A DNA stretch of 64,000 bases from Oreohelix idahoensis (Eukaryota > Mollusca > Gastropoda > Stylommatophora > Oreohelicidae), in NCBI GenBank assembly GCA_024509875.1, contig JAMPIV010012266.1:124001-188000 (forward strand), written 5' to 3'. How positions within the stretch are numbered: position 1 is the first letter of the stretch; every line of letters starts with the position of its first letter. The position numbers and the translations under genes are program-made. Positions 43,562-55,770 of the stretch are shown piece by piece. The notes beneath the pieces were generated by a model that saw only the letters and a list, made by a program, of their open reading frames with translations, was not told the origin of the DNA and searched no databases.

Positions 43562-44914
43562 GAGAACTGGTAGGCCAGTTCGGGGATACGAAAATCTTCT
43601 CCTTCATCAGGTTAGATCTAGCGACCAATTTCTTCGCAACACGATTGTTTACGTTTACAATACGTTCACATGACTTTATAAGACATTGCACGTGACTAGA
43701 GGTCAAATATACGTCATCATCCTTTTCGATCGAGTCAATGACAACCGTTGGCAGCCTTACGAAAGTCAAACCTAATGTCCTGCTACAAGCAGCGATGCAA
43801 GAAGAATATCAAGCGGAAACCCCATCAAAACGATGAAGTTCAGCTCACTGTACCTAGTTGGCCGTTGATGCATACTGGCATTAACTGAAGAAGATCGCTG
43901 GGCGCAAAAAGATAAGTGAACGTTGAAACCTTTGTCGGTTCATCAAAACTAGGTGTAGTCACTTCATTTTATTCGGGCATGTTATTTGCAATTAATTGTT
44001 TTATGTTTCGTTTGTCATTGATTGTCTGTTTGTTATTTATATAAGCGGGCGGTTGGATTTGGGAGTTTTTAGGTCGACTGATACCTCTTTTCAGATGGTC
44101 GGTAGATCTAAAAACCGTTCTAATAGGGATTAGTTGAGTAATTGCATTTGCAAAGCATCTGCTGAGTTTGCCAGCAGCATACTGCGTTTGCTCCTGAAGT
44201 TATTCGACATTAGATGTTTTAGTTGTAAAGTAATGTTATATTTGTAGTAATTTTGCTGTATTGAGTTTCATTTTATTCATTTCGTAACTTGTTCGTAAAC
44301 TATCCCGTTCATTCTAATCTGCCTATCATTTATTTTATAAATGTAAAATATTTGTCAGTTATGAGTCCTGTGACGTCATCATTTAACGTGTATGTGTAGT
44401 AACCTAGATTTAGTTTTTCTTCTTAGCATGTACTTCCGATTTTTGCTTGTTTCAATATAATCATTTTTTCGTTTGCATTTGTCAATTGTGATGTGCTAAT
44501 GTCTTGTAACATTTTAGTTGATTAATTGTCTTGTATTTATTAACTTATAAATTGAGTATGTAATAATAATAGTGTAAATTAATTAGGTAATAATATAAAA
44601 TAAATATTTTGATTAATTTTCAAAAAGAAAATGGACTTGATAAATTAATTGCAACAATTTGCAGTATTAGTCCAATTCATGATTGCTTATGCATTTTATG
44701 CATCATGACTAGGGCATGATAGCGTTATATATGGATAAATACTTATAAAGTGAGGGTTTGCCTTGAATATAATCGGCATAGTGGATAATACTTGGTACAT
44801 TAATCTATTCATAATACTACGTTGGCCATTGGGCACACATAGGTAATTGATGGTAATATATATTGTTGATTAATACAGATAGTTGATTAAATAAATAGAT
44901 TATTAAATTACAAA
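43562..44914 (+). other. G3 leader with PBS candidate and hairpin
   Basis: TGGTAGGCCAGTTCGGGGAT starts at 43,568, six bases after the LTR. A stem GTTTTTAGGTC (44,065-44,075) with GATCTAAAAAC (44,105-44,115) sits at the same relative place as the G2 stem, after a shared GGTTGGA-T-GGGA stretch, but with a different sequence. No supported ORF. Confidence 0.6.
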
Positions 44915-45361
44915 ATGCTTACGTTAGACCATTTTGTTAAAATTGGTAAAGATTTTGGGAAAAGAGGAGAAGTTCTAGAAGCATATGCAGTGGCGGAACT
45001 TGCAAAATATAAAGCAGAATTAGAGGAACAGAAAGCCATAGCTAAACAGGAGGAACTGGAGAGAAAAGCTGAATTGAAGCGTCATGAAGAAGAACTTGAG
45101 GCAAAAGAAGCAAGAAGGATAGCAAAACAGGAAAGGGTAGAGATTGAAAAAGAAAACAGAATAAGAGAAATAGAGGAAAATAAAAGGAAGCAAGATGAAA
45201 TTATAAGACAACAAGAAAAAGAGTTGGCACTTATCAGGTTGGAAACAGCGAAATTACAGGCACAAAATGCTACTGTTAGCCATAGTGATAATTCCCCAAA
45301 ATGTCTGCACCTAACCAAACTAGAAGCAATTATCACTTCAAATTACCGACATTCAAATTGA
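44915..45361 (+). pseudogene. gag: G3 Gag N-terminus
   Basis: MLTLDHFVKIGKDFGKRGEV, then a Glu/Lys/Arg-rich coiled coil (residues ~25-115). The frame is lost at ~45,298 in a CCCC-AAAA run; residues after SDNSPK are out of frame. Continues in the next ORF. The start matches G2. Confidence 0.88.
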
Positions 45362-46731
45362 ATGTTGATGATTTATCGGCCTGGCTTTTACGTTTTGAGA
45401 AGATTTGTGAGGTTAATAAATTAGATAAAACTGCATGGGCACTAAAACTTAGTGAATTTTTAGATGGTGCACCTGCAAGCGCAGTTCAGAATGTTGACCC
45501 AACAATAGCTGGCGATTATGATGCCATTAAGGCTTTATTACTACGTCGATTTCATTTGGACGAGGAAGGATGTAGGATTAAATTTAAAACTCTCCTGCCA
45601 GAATCAAATAAAGACTTTACAGGGTTCGTTGCGAATATACGCAATACATTCAACAGATGGGTCGAACTTGCTGGTGTGGAAAAATCATATGACAAGTTGG
45701 TTGATTTAATCCTTAGGGATAAGGTCCTATCTTCTGTAAGTTCACCATTTTTTTCTTTCTTACAGGAACGTAAACCTCCGACTTTAGAGGAACTAGAAAA
45801 AATGGCAATAAATTACTGCACTGCTCATCCCAATATTATCATATCCAATACACAAGTAAGGGAACCACTTCCTGTTGCCTCCAACATGGCATATCATGGT
45901 TTTGAAAGATCAAGAGCTCAGAGCCTTGACAGAAATTTTTCAAATAGAAGAAATAATTACAATGATTATCAAGGACTAAATAATTCTTACAATAATGGGA
46001 ATTTTAACCGGGGTAGACAACAGTTTAGAAACCAGTCACCTCAGTTTAGATATAACAATAGTTATCAAAACAAATCAAATTGGAATAAATCATTTAATGG
46101 TAATGTCAATAATAGTAATAACAAGTGGCATAATAATGGTAATAACAATTACAGACTAAGAAATAAGAGTTTTAATGGCAGAGGTAATAATAATAATAAT
46201 GATCATTCAGGTAGTCATAACAGACAACATCCTACCTCCAGAAATCAAAATAAATTTGATCATACTGCAGGGGCAGCATTGACTAACAATGCAACCCCAA
46301 TTGTTCATAATAGTGATATTCCAACGCATTCATCTTCATCATGTTGTGTTGTTGATAATAATGTGGCAAATGTTTGTCCACAATGCCATGCTATTTTTCA
46401 GAAGTCCAGCCAATTGCCTATGAGAATTACACAGACTATTCCTGCAATTAGTCTCACTGCAAATGATGGAACTGGGACACTGATTTTTAATAAAGGACTG
46501 TTCAATGAAAACATAATTTCAGTTTTAAGAGATTCCGGTTCAACTACGATCGGCATCCGGCAATCACTAGTACATCCTCGCTATGCTACTAATGAGTTTG
46601 TACGTTGCATAACGTTTGGTGGGACCATTGAATATTATCCCACGGCAATTATAGATATTAACACCCCATTTTTTTCAGGTGAAGTTAAAGTATGTTTACT
46701 TCAGAGTCCTATTGCTGATCTCACAATCTGA
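45301..46731 (+). pseudogene. gag-pol: G3 Gag capsid-like domain, RNA-binding tail and protease
   Basis: One frame carries the capsid-like domain (YHFKLPTFKLNVDDLSAWLL...FKTLLPESNKDFTGFVANIR...YCTAHPN), a long Asn-rich tail with many Arg and Tyr (residues ~205-345), and the retropepsin with DSG (VLRDSGSTTIGIRQ). Gag and protease are therefore fused in frame here, which suggests the shifts at the same place in G1 and G2 are damage. The CPQC pair is kept but the following C-G-H is replaced (ITQ). The frame ends at a TGA at 46,729-46,731 where G1 and G2 have Gly/Gly-like residues in the IxDLxxGxIHG motif; the reading continues in frame to ~46,950, then shifts in an A6T6 run. Confidence 0.88.
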
Positions 46732-46964
46732 CGTATCCACGGCAGCAAGGACTGCACACCTGAGGAAATCTCAGAATGGGAAAGAGTAAACTTGGCTACG
46801 GCCAATGCTGTAACAACACGAGCTCAGGCTCAGGAATTAATAAAAGAGAATACTCCAAGTATCAAAGTGGATGATTGTACTGACAATGAACCTAAATTGG
46901 TAATTGACAGAGACTCATTTGCTCTCAAACAAAGGGAAGATAATTCTTTAAAAAATTTTTTACA

Positions 46965-48218
46965 TTGGTAAACAAGTATGATGACATTGCTGTCAACAAT
47001 AAGATTAAGCATTGGTTCACTATTAAAAATGGTATCTTACTTAGAAATTGTATGGACCAGGATAAATTGAAACAACAGGTCATGGTACCATCTCCTTTAC
47101 GAACATACATATTACGGCATGCACATGACTCCCAATGCGCGGGTCATATGGGCTATACTCGCACACGGTCTCGAGTGTTATCGTCTTTTTTCTGGCCGGG
47201 AATATCACGAGACGTATCATCGTATGTACGTTCCTGTGTAATTTGCCAGGAAGTCAAGTCTCGTGGAGCGTTCCATAATGCTCCCATTCAGGCATGTGAT
47301 ATATCGGTGCGGCCTTTTGATAAAATGGCAATGGACATTATTGGTCCACTTCTACCAACTGCAAGAGGTCACAGATATATATTAACGTGTATCGACTTAT
47401 GTACACGATGACCAGAGGCCATACCTCTTAAAAATATAACCACATCGGACACAGCTGATGCTTTGTTCCTAATATTTTCTAGAATTGGGTTCCCGAGTAA
47501 ATTACTTTCGGATCATGGGCCACAATTTGTGTCTGATGCAATGAAAGAGGTTATGAGAACTCTTAATATAGAGAGAAACTTCAGTAGTGTGTACCATCCC
47601 ATGAGTAATGGCGCAGTTGAGAGACTCAACCGCACCATTAAACAGTTATTGCATAAAGTTACAGTTGATAACCCTCAAGACTGGGACAGGGCTATCCCAG
47701 CAGTTTTGTTTGCGTACAGAGAGGTTCCGAATGAACAGACCGGTTTCTCTCCATTCGAGTTAGTGTTTGGTGCTCCACCAAGAAGTCCTATGGGACTGAT
47801 CAAAGACTTACTACTCGACTCTAAGATGACTCAGGAAACCCAGTCATCTTATGAATATGTTATTAATTTACGTAGACAAATCATAGATGCTTGTCAAAGA
47901 GCAACAGCTTCCTCAGAAGCAGCAAAAGATAAATCTAGACAGTTCCAAAATAAAAATAGACGATTACGCCAGTTATTTCCTGGTGACGAAGCTTTCGTGT
48001 TACTCCCAAAAAAGGACAATAGACTGTTAATCACTTGGAACGGTCCATATAAGGTTGTAGACAGAATTTCTGACGTCGACTACATACTGGACATTAAAGG
48101 TCAGAAAAAAAATTTACCACATAAACATGCTGAAAGAGTTCTTCACTCGTCCTCAACATCTACAATCTATTTTTCAGGATTTAGACAATCAAGCTACTGG
48201 TTCTTTCCAATATTCTAA
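46965..48218 (+). pseudogene. pol: G3 integrase
   Basis: HHCC finger (HAHDSQCAGHMG...CVICQEVK), first Asp in MAMDIIGPL, then a TGA at 47,409-47,411 in place of the Trp of the TRWPEA motif. The same frame goes on with LLSDHGPQF (second Asp), GAVERLNR (Glu), TGFSPFELVFGAPP and the GPY-type module (LITWNGPYKVVDR). One extra A in an A8 run at ~48,110 shifts the frame, so the last ~30 residues before 48,218 are not native. Confidence 0.9.
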
Positions 48219-49704
48219 TCTTTCGGTGATTCAAGAAGAGGAATCATCATTTCCTGAAATCCAAATGTCATTTCCTATACCTGAATTACAATCTTCTGAA
48301 TCATGGAGAGATGTCACTATTTCTTCTTCACTAACATCTCAAGAACATACTACAGTTTGTAAAATCTTAGAGACATATTCTGATGTCTTAACTGATATAC
48401 CGGGTCGTACATCAGTCATTTCTCATGACATTATACTGAAGGACGACACACCTATAAAACTCCGTCCTTATTCAGTTCCTATTCACTATCAAGATAAAAC
48501 TTCACAGGAACTTAATCAGATGTTAGCATTACGAATAATAGAAAACAGTAACTCACCATTTTCATCACCGTTAGTTATCGTTAGAAAAAAAGACAATAAT
48601 ATACGTCTTTGCATTGACTACAGAAAACTTAATGCACAGACTGTCGCAGACAGTGAACCTCACCCTCTTATTGACGATCTACTTACTCGTCTTTCTACAG
48701 CAACATATTTTACAAAAATCGATTTAACCAAGGGATATTGGCAGATTTCCTTAACAGAACAAGCCAAATTCTCGACTCCACAAGGTCTTTACCAGTGGAA
48801 TGTGATGCCTTTTGAGCTAATGAATGCACCAGCCACGTTCATTCGCATGATGCGAAAAATTTTGGCGGATAGATCTGACATTATCACATATATTGATGAT
48901 ATTTGTCTATTTAGTCCTTCATTTGATGAACACATGTTAGGATTAACTTCAGTATTAGACATTTTAAGATCTAACAACTTAACAGCTAGACCAAGTAAAA
49001 TGCAAATAGCTTTACACGAAATAACTTTTCTTGGACATATTATAGGGTCTGGATGTATCAAAACCATTCCCCACAATGTATCAAAAATTTTAAAGTTAAC
49101 AGTCCCACAAAATAAAAAACAAGTTCGAAGTCTACTGGGTCTTGTCCAATATTATAGCAGATTTGTTCCCAATTTGTCTTCAATCACTGCTGTCTTGTCT
49201 TCACTATTGCAAAAAGACAAACCAAATAAAATTACGTGGACAACAGATTGTGACAGAACATTTAACAACATTTTGACAATCTTCTCTAGGCCACCAATTT
49301 TACGGTTGCCAGATGTTCACAAAAAGTTCTTTCTTCGAACAGATGCCAGTAATTACGGTATCTGAGCTTGCCTACTGCAATATCACAACGATATACTTCA
49401 TCCGACTATGTATATTTCAAGAAAACTGAAATCGCCTGAAACGAAATACTCCACTGTTGACAAGGAGTTGCTTGCAGTTGTTTGGGCAATCACAAGGTTG
49501 GAAAAATTCTTGTTGGGAGCGCCTTTTACCATTCAAACCGACCAGAAGGCGGTTGCTTCATTACGACGCTCTAACCACAAAAGCCCCAAACTTGCCAGGT
49601 TTTCGATTCTTCTTCAGCCATATGACTTTGTCATCGAAGCTATACCCGGAAAAGAAAACATTCTAGCGGATGCTCTTTCAAGACACCCAACGGAAGTTGA
49701 ATAA
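48127..49704 (+). pseudogene. pol: G3 reverse transcriptase and RNase H
   Basis: RT: SSPLVIVRKKDNNIRLCIDY, KIDLTKGYWQISL, YIDD with the first Asp at residue 257, LGLVQYYSRFVPN. Compared with G2, a few residues are missing just before FSTPQGLYQW (about residue 213) and the MPFG motif has become MPFE, both likely harmful. A TGA at 49,363-49,365 interrupts the RNase H motif DASNYGIGA; the frame then continues to 49,704 with KELLAVVW, TDQKAV and LADALSR. Confidence 0.9.
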
Positions 49705-50791
49705 GTATTGTCTACAAGTTAAAAGATTAACGGTTAAACAAGAGCGACTTTGGAACTCTAACTGATTCCTGCGACAAAATTGATATGAACCACTTCTTTA
49801 TGGGAAAACATTTCAAATAATTCGAATTCAATCATTCAAGATATTCAGTTTCCAAAAGAAAATTCGTGATAGCAAGAAACAAAGTTCGATGGTCGTTTCT
49901 AACGTTTGGACTTTGTTTAGTGTCCAATCGTTCTCTAACTCACTACGATATGGTCTTGAATACGATATGAATCCAAGCTGGACATATAACGTTAGGTTAC
50001 AGAAACTGACTAACTCATAACGATCAAGTTTATATTCAATCAGGAACGAAGTTTAGTTGAACATAACGACGGATGGATCATCACATCCGACATTAAGTTT
50101 AATATTTATTAAATTAATGAAGAGTATAATAAAATTGAAGTGTGATTAAAAATAATGAGGAAAAAAAAAAGAAGAAAATATGTCAAAGAAAGAAATGATG
50201 AAAAAGAAAAAAATCACACAAGCAAATACTCTAAATATTTTATGTATAAATTAGATAGCTTTAGTTAAGATGTTCACATAAAATTTATTAATATGTTCTT
50301 TTCTCTCATTATATCATTAAGTTAATTATGTTGTAATTGCACGACACTAATAATTAATTGTCAACACACATAACTAAACTAATTTATATTTTATTTTTTT
50401 TTCTTTCTTTACTTTATTTGTCCTTACTTCTCATGTCTTTTATTATGACACTATCTATCAGGTTCTTTAATTAGATGTTAATTAATTAATACATTACATA
50501 CTTACTATCACAAATTAGTTTAATTTTAATTAGAATAATTTTCTTTACATAACACTTCATTACTCACTCACAACAGTCTTCAATAGTTCAATAGCTAATT
50601 ATTAGCGACAGTTGACACCCCTTTGTTTAATAATGTTATATGACTTATGTATTATCGACATGACCACGACACTGTTCCAGACAGAACATCGTAGGCCATA
50701 TGTCGGGTTTTTATTAAATTTTTTATATAATTGAGTAAGGTAGTAAAAAAATCTATCTAATAGATTTTTTTCCCCACGGCGAACAGGGAAT
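49705..50791 (+). other. G3 3' non-coding region with conserved stem-loops
   Basis: AT-rich, no ORF. It contains the block conserved with G2 (about 50,655-50,706; stem-loop 50,666-50,692), the A/T hairpin AAAAAATCTAT-CTA-ATAGATTTTTT (50,745-50,771), and GAACAGGGAAT immediately before the LTR as the polypurine-tract candidate. Confidence 0.65.
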
Positions 50792-51588
50792 TGTTACGGT
50801 AGTTTTATTGATGGCGTCTGCTAGAAATTGGCAGTGCGCATGATTAGGGTCAATGGAATTAATATAAATTGATCTTTATACTTTACGTAGTTATGAACGC
50901 GAAATGCACGGTCAAGTCATGACGTGTTAGCGTCGATATGGTCACGCTTGGTGACTAGGTTACCGTACCCTTTTTGTATTGACCGTCATGCAGTGAAGAC
51001 GGATTTTGTTACCCTTCCAAGGTTGTGCATGATGCTACTGCACATATATATATATATATATTTTAGTCAAGTACGGACACGGGTCAGTCCATTGTAATTG
51101 ATGAAGAGATAAATGATTAAGTAGTTGATTCAGTCTCGTCAAGACACATGCGCTCACTACCGGTTGTCTGAAACCCAGCAGCGCGAGTATATAGCCATGA
51201 TGTTCGTTTGACAGTTTTTCAAGTACGACATGGACCCATAATAGGATGTTTGCAAGTATTCAATTTGTCATATATGCTTACCATGAACTACATTAAATGC
51301 TGTCGTCAAATATGTTTGTTTTACGTAATAAAACTGTTTTCCTCGTGGACTCAAATAAGATGGACTTATCAAGTTGATCATTGAGATATTCACTTGTTGG
51401 TTATACTTACCACGCAGTCGCATATCAGATAATTAAAGCACGATGATTACTAATGAATGAGAACTAGAACACTCAAGTCATGAACAGAGATTATGAACAT
51501 TCTTTATTAACTCAATATTCAACTGCCTAAGCAACTTCCATGATACTTTGATCACAGACCTGCTATGCTAACCGGGTCGTCTGTATCA
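50792..51588 (+). repeat. G3 3' LTR (797 bp)
   Basis: Same as the 5' LTR apart from a longer ATATATAT run near 51,050 and about six substitutions. Followed by ATGAC. Confidence 0.95.
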
Positions 51589-51593
51589 ATGAC

Positions 51594-51769
51594 ATTCCAT
51601 TACAAAGGGAGTCTTCACAAGATATTCAGAATAAGCGAGAACAATACTGCTTTGGCGGAGTATGTTAACTCTGTAATTCTGCCGACGCTTTTGTGAAGGA
51701 TTTAAGCACTTATTACTTTCAGCTCGTTTTAGCCCCCACTCATGATTTACTCAGTGGAATTCTATTACA
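51594..51769. other. Short unassigned spacer between G3 and G4
   Basis: 176 bp with no recognised content. Its last bases CTAG are repeated after the G4 3' LTR. Confidence 0.5.
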
Positions 51770-52094
51770 CTAGTGTCGTGGAACGACTCTCCCCGACTTC
51801 TTTTCTTCTGTCTATTATTTTTTTTTCCCTCTACAAATTTCTCCTATCATTTGACAAGAAACCTAAAGTCTCTCTCTCTCTCTCTCTCGCTAGTCTTAGA
51901 TTTAACAGTATTTCACTAGCTGAATTCTCACGGCAAAAGGTAATAAATTATTCCCCCACCAGCGAAAGTCGAAGGTGGAACACGGTACAACGATTCGAAC
52001 AGGAAGTCGACCGTCTTTGTTTCACGATGTTGAAATCGTTTTGAGTGACTTCATTATAACGAATTAACACTCCTGTAAGGTTGCAACAAAAACA

Positions 52095-54385
52095 TGTTTG
52101 GGATTTATAAAATATTTTATAGGGGACTGGTTGTACTGACTGAGATCAGCTGTGAAGGTATCTATATCTAATAAGAGTAGTGTATTATAGATAACCTTAC
52201 TTGCTGCCACATATGTATACTCTCAGTCAGAATTATTCTGGAATAGTGTGATGACTACGTTATATGTCTAGGGTACCAGAATGATGAAGTGTAAGTCATA
52301 ACAACAACAGACAGATAAACAATTTAATTTATTCCACCACACTTGACAACACTGTGACACTCACATACATATAACACTCTAAGAGGATATCTTAAAGGAG
52401 TCACTGATAACTTTTCAAATAACAATATGTATTCAGTGCTGTCATGAATGTATATGTGTCCTGATTCAAATACAAAGGGAACCAGGAATCACAATCAATT
52501 TTAATTACAAGTTATATGTACAGAATTTTTTATCAATATGAATCTTGTAGTGTAGTATCCTATGTGTGTGTCAGTTTGTGTAGTAGTAATATGAGGTAAT
52601 ACTGGGTTTTGTTTTTGTTCAAGCTCTGTTGGTATTTGTCATCATGACTTCAATAGTTTGTCTTTATTGGAACTAGTATTGGAGATGTTCTCAGTTCCTG
52701 ATATTAAAACAATTAAATTCCCCTCTTAATTTTTTTTTATACAATTTCACATTTTTAAGATGGGGGTACATAATGTTCAGATCCATGGCAACACTCTCTT
52801 ATCTTTCATGATGCCTGCAGTAAAAGCCTCCTCCGCTCGATTACTCTAATGAGTTCTGGAGACACCCCACTGGTTGCTCTATGGACCAAGGAGTATGCTG
52901 TCCACTCTGGCTTCAGCAGCAAAGCTCTGACCAGGTGCTGCTCAATAACTTTAAGACCACGGTCCCTGAAACAAGAAGGTTGTACCTTCTACGTCAGAAC
53001 TAATTTATACTCTATTTCTACACTGAGCACAATACATCACAAACATTGAGTTCAGAGCGTTAGGCCAACTGTCAGCTTCATCTGAAATACTTTATACCAG
53101 TATTTCCCTCCCTAATGGTTACTACGCCTCTGCAATTCCAGCATTATTTCTTTCTAGTCAATAAACTAGGTGTCAGTGTACTGTTTGGCCATTCCATGCA
53201 GTTTTACTTTCCTCCGACACCTTCTGTTCAGGCTGGAGCATTATAGGCTTTACATCATGTTTGCTACTGAACTACACATATATACAGGCATAAATTAACA
53301 ATTTACATTCAGTTTTCATTAAAAGATATTGAATATTTCAAGCTTACCACAATTCATGGAAATAATAAAAAACAGTTTCGTTGACTGGCAATGAATATAG
53401 CACAACTCCGATCTGCCGATGTCCCAGGCTTTATTTTATAAAAAATATACACTGGTGCTCAACGCACTGCTTCTTAGTAGGTTTATTACAAGATGTGGCA
53501 ATGAACAGACGCTCTGAATTGAGTATATTCGCAGCTCATAACCAATGAAACCATGTCTACACATCTTTTCAAAAAAGTACCCCTTTTTCGTTTCCCCATA
53601 ACAACACAAGATAGTATTTATAGCCCGACCAATCGTGTTTAGTCTTATATTTGTTGCGCTCCAATCAATAGGAGTTAACATGGTAGGCTATTTCCGTAAC
53701 GTAAGGTTTTTTCAAACACGTTATAAAAAAATTTTATGAGCAGAAATGATTTTATTTTGGTTATAATTTATTAATTCCTGGACTATTTGCGTAACGTTTT
53801 ACATATTCTTTGTCAGCAAGCCCTAAGGAACCCTCAATCTAATGAGCCTAAGGTTGTTCCAAAATATGCAATTTTACTACCACCTCCCTGTTCACCTTTC
53901 CATCCCCTGTTTTGACTGTTGGGTACTGTCATTTTCAAACGTAAATCCCATCTAATGTTATCTTTTCCTAATAATGTTTTTTCCAGGTTTTTTTTAAAAA
54001 CCTAACTCTGGGAAGGGTTAGTGTTTTTTTTTATCACTGTTCTGAAAAAAAAGTTAGTGCATGTGGGAACGCGTGAACGTGTTAAGTTGCATGCTTCCTG
54101 CCTTCATTCGCCCCTCTCTCTCTCTTCCCTTATTTATCTGTCTTTTAGTTATCCTGAATGAATTTACCAGCTTGCGTATCTCAAGGTTTTTCCAAGAAAA
54201 TACAGTGAGTTTTCATTGAAGAAAGCGGTTAATAATGTAAGTCGTGAAAAACAATTTCGAAGCAGTAAAACAACTGGATATTTGAGTACACATTGTGACA
54301 GCACTGTTTTTCTTTTTACCATTCTCTTTCCTGTTTAATTTAAGTTTTTTATAGGCCTCTTATTTACCTTTTAATTTATTATGTG
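52095..54385. mobile_element. R2: second copy of the solo-LTR-like repeat
   Basis: Aligns with R1 from near its start (GGGGACT, then TTGTACTGACTGAGATCAGC) to near its end (TTTTAATTTAT-ATGTG) with many substitutions and small indels, so it is older than R1's insertion. The terminal ~20 bp corresponding to GGATTAGAATTTCTCACGACA are missing and it passes directly into G4 LTR sequence. No clean target duplication was found. Confidence 0.75.
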
Positions 54386-55194
54386 CGATTGAAATGAAGG
54401 TTTTATACCCATGGGACCAGAACAGAATTTGCACACAGGCCCACCCCTGCCCGGAACAGATCCTGGAATATTGGAGGAAATTTCTGCATTCTTCTTGTAA
54501 CCATCATTCGGAGCAGACAGACTCTGGGCCCAAGTGGGCATTTCATGTTGCGAAATAGTTGTAGTGAATTCGTTGAGCGAAGTAAGTAGATCTAATACTG
54601 CTGATTTTATAACATGAATAATCATATGTTTATCAACAGCTTGCTATTGCAGTAACTTTTTAAACACAGTTTTAAATGCATTTCTAATTTCAGTGACCAT
54701 AATTGTTATTTGCATATTTGCAGAGCACTCAAACTAATGTATGAGTTTGTTGGTCAATAGACCTAATTAACTCCTGATCTTTATCTCACAGCCTGGCAGA
54801 AATAAGACAGGGTTAAAATAATTGATGTATATTATTGTTGTTTCTTTGAGATTTGCATATTGACCCAAGCAAAATAGAAGTGTATTAGTGGTTCTTCTAT
54901 TTTCTATTTATTATAAGACTTCTGTGTTCTCTGCCAAGACTACAAACTTGATAACAGTGTTCTCAATCACTTCTTCTCACTTTGTCACATAAGGGACATT
55001 AATGTGTTTTTCATTATGGAAGGTTCTTTACATGTATTTAATACAATCCTATGCATATACCATGTTGTATGATTGAAGAACTATTTTATTATCAGTTATA
55101 TGAATGTTATTTTCTACAGGAACCAGGACTTTAAGAATGTTTACAATTATTTAGCTATTTGATGAATTTACCACTTGACTGACAAAATGTAAGT

Positions 55195-55490
55195 CAGCAG
55201 TTCTCAAGCCTTGAGACCATGACTACCCTCCATATGATTTACTGCTCCAGTATCAAGAATGTAAATCATTGGTTCTCAGACCTTGGCAGCAATGACCCCC
55301 CAACAGGTTAAAGCAGCATAGAAAACTATTACCCAGTGGTTCTCAAACCATTGTTGACAGTGACCCCAGAATTAAATACTGCTCTATGGGCACTAGGTGA
55401 ACCAGTGGTTCTCAACCATTTGATGACCCCAGCACATACCTCACAGTTTGTGAAACTCATTGCCCACATGGTGACAACCACTGCTGTAAA
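55195..55490. repeat. hAT-like GTGGTTCTCAA repeats inside G4 LTR
   Basis: GCAGTTCTCAAGCCTTG, TTGGTTCTCAGACCTTG, GTGGTTCTCAAACCATTG and GTGGTTCTCAACCATTTG recur every ~60-90 bp, each followed by a GACCCC-like stretch, and the block ends with ACAACCACTGCTG, the inverse of the CAGCAGT... start. This may be a non-autonomous hAT element captured in the LTR. The same block is at ~60,222-60,516 in the 3' LTR. Confidence 0.5.
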
Positions 55491-55688
55491 TAAGCAGACA
55501 GCCAGATAGAGACTGAGAACTCAAGATACGCTATAATGTCAGTTAAGAAGTGGTAGTTCATAGATCACATTGTTAATGAATGGTAGTTAACCTTGTGTTA
55601 ATTTAATTTCTGATGGACGCTTACCAGCCATCAGACTTAGGAGATGACTGCTCTTGAAACCACTAATGGGATTTAAATTGTTTCCAGT

Positions 55689-55770
55689 CCACCCAGGTTG
55701 CGGTTACAAGGTAGAAACCCAGGTTGCGGTTACCACGTACAAATCCAGGTGGCGGTTACCAGATACCTAA
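55689..55770. repeat. 26-bp triplicate in G4 LTR
   Basis: CCCAGGTTGCGGTTACAAGG, CCCAGGTTGCGGTTACCACG and TCCAGGTGGCGGTTACCAGA follow each other at 26-27-bp spacing. The 3' LTR has the same at ~60,716-60,796. Confidence 0.75.

Larger units (their letters stand above)
42773..51588 (+). mobile_element. G3: Gmr1-like Gypsy LTR retrotransposon
   Basis: A full-length element of 8,816 bp: LTRs TGTTACGGTA...CTGTATCA (789 and 797 bp), flanked by ATGAC at 42,768-42,772 and 51,589-51,593. Pol order protease, integrase, reverse transcriptase, RNase H. The LTRs differ by about six substitutions and an 8-bp AT-repeat length difference, so it is older than G1 and G2. At least three frameshifts, three in-frame TGA codons and a small RT deletion. 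Related to G2 in every part. Confidence 0.95.
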
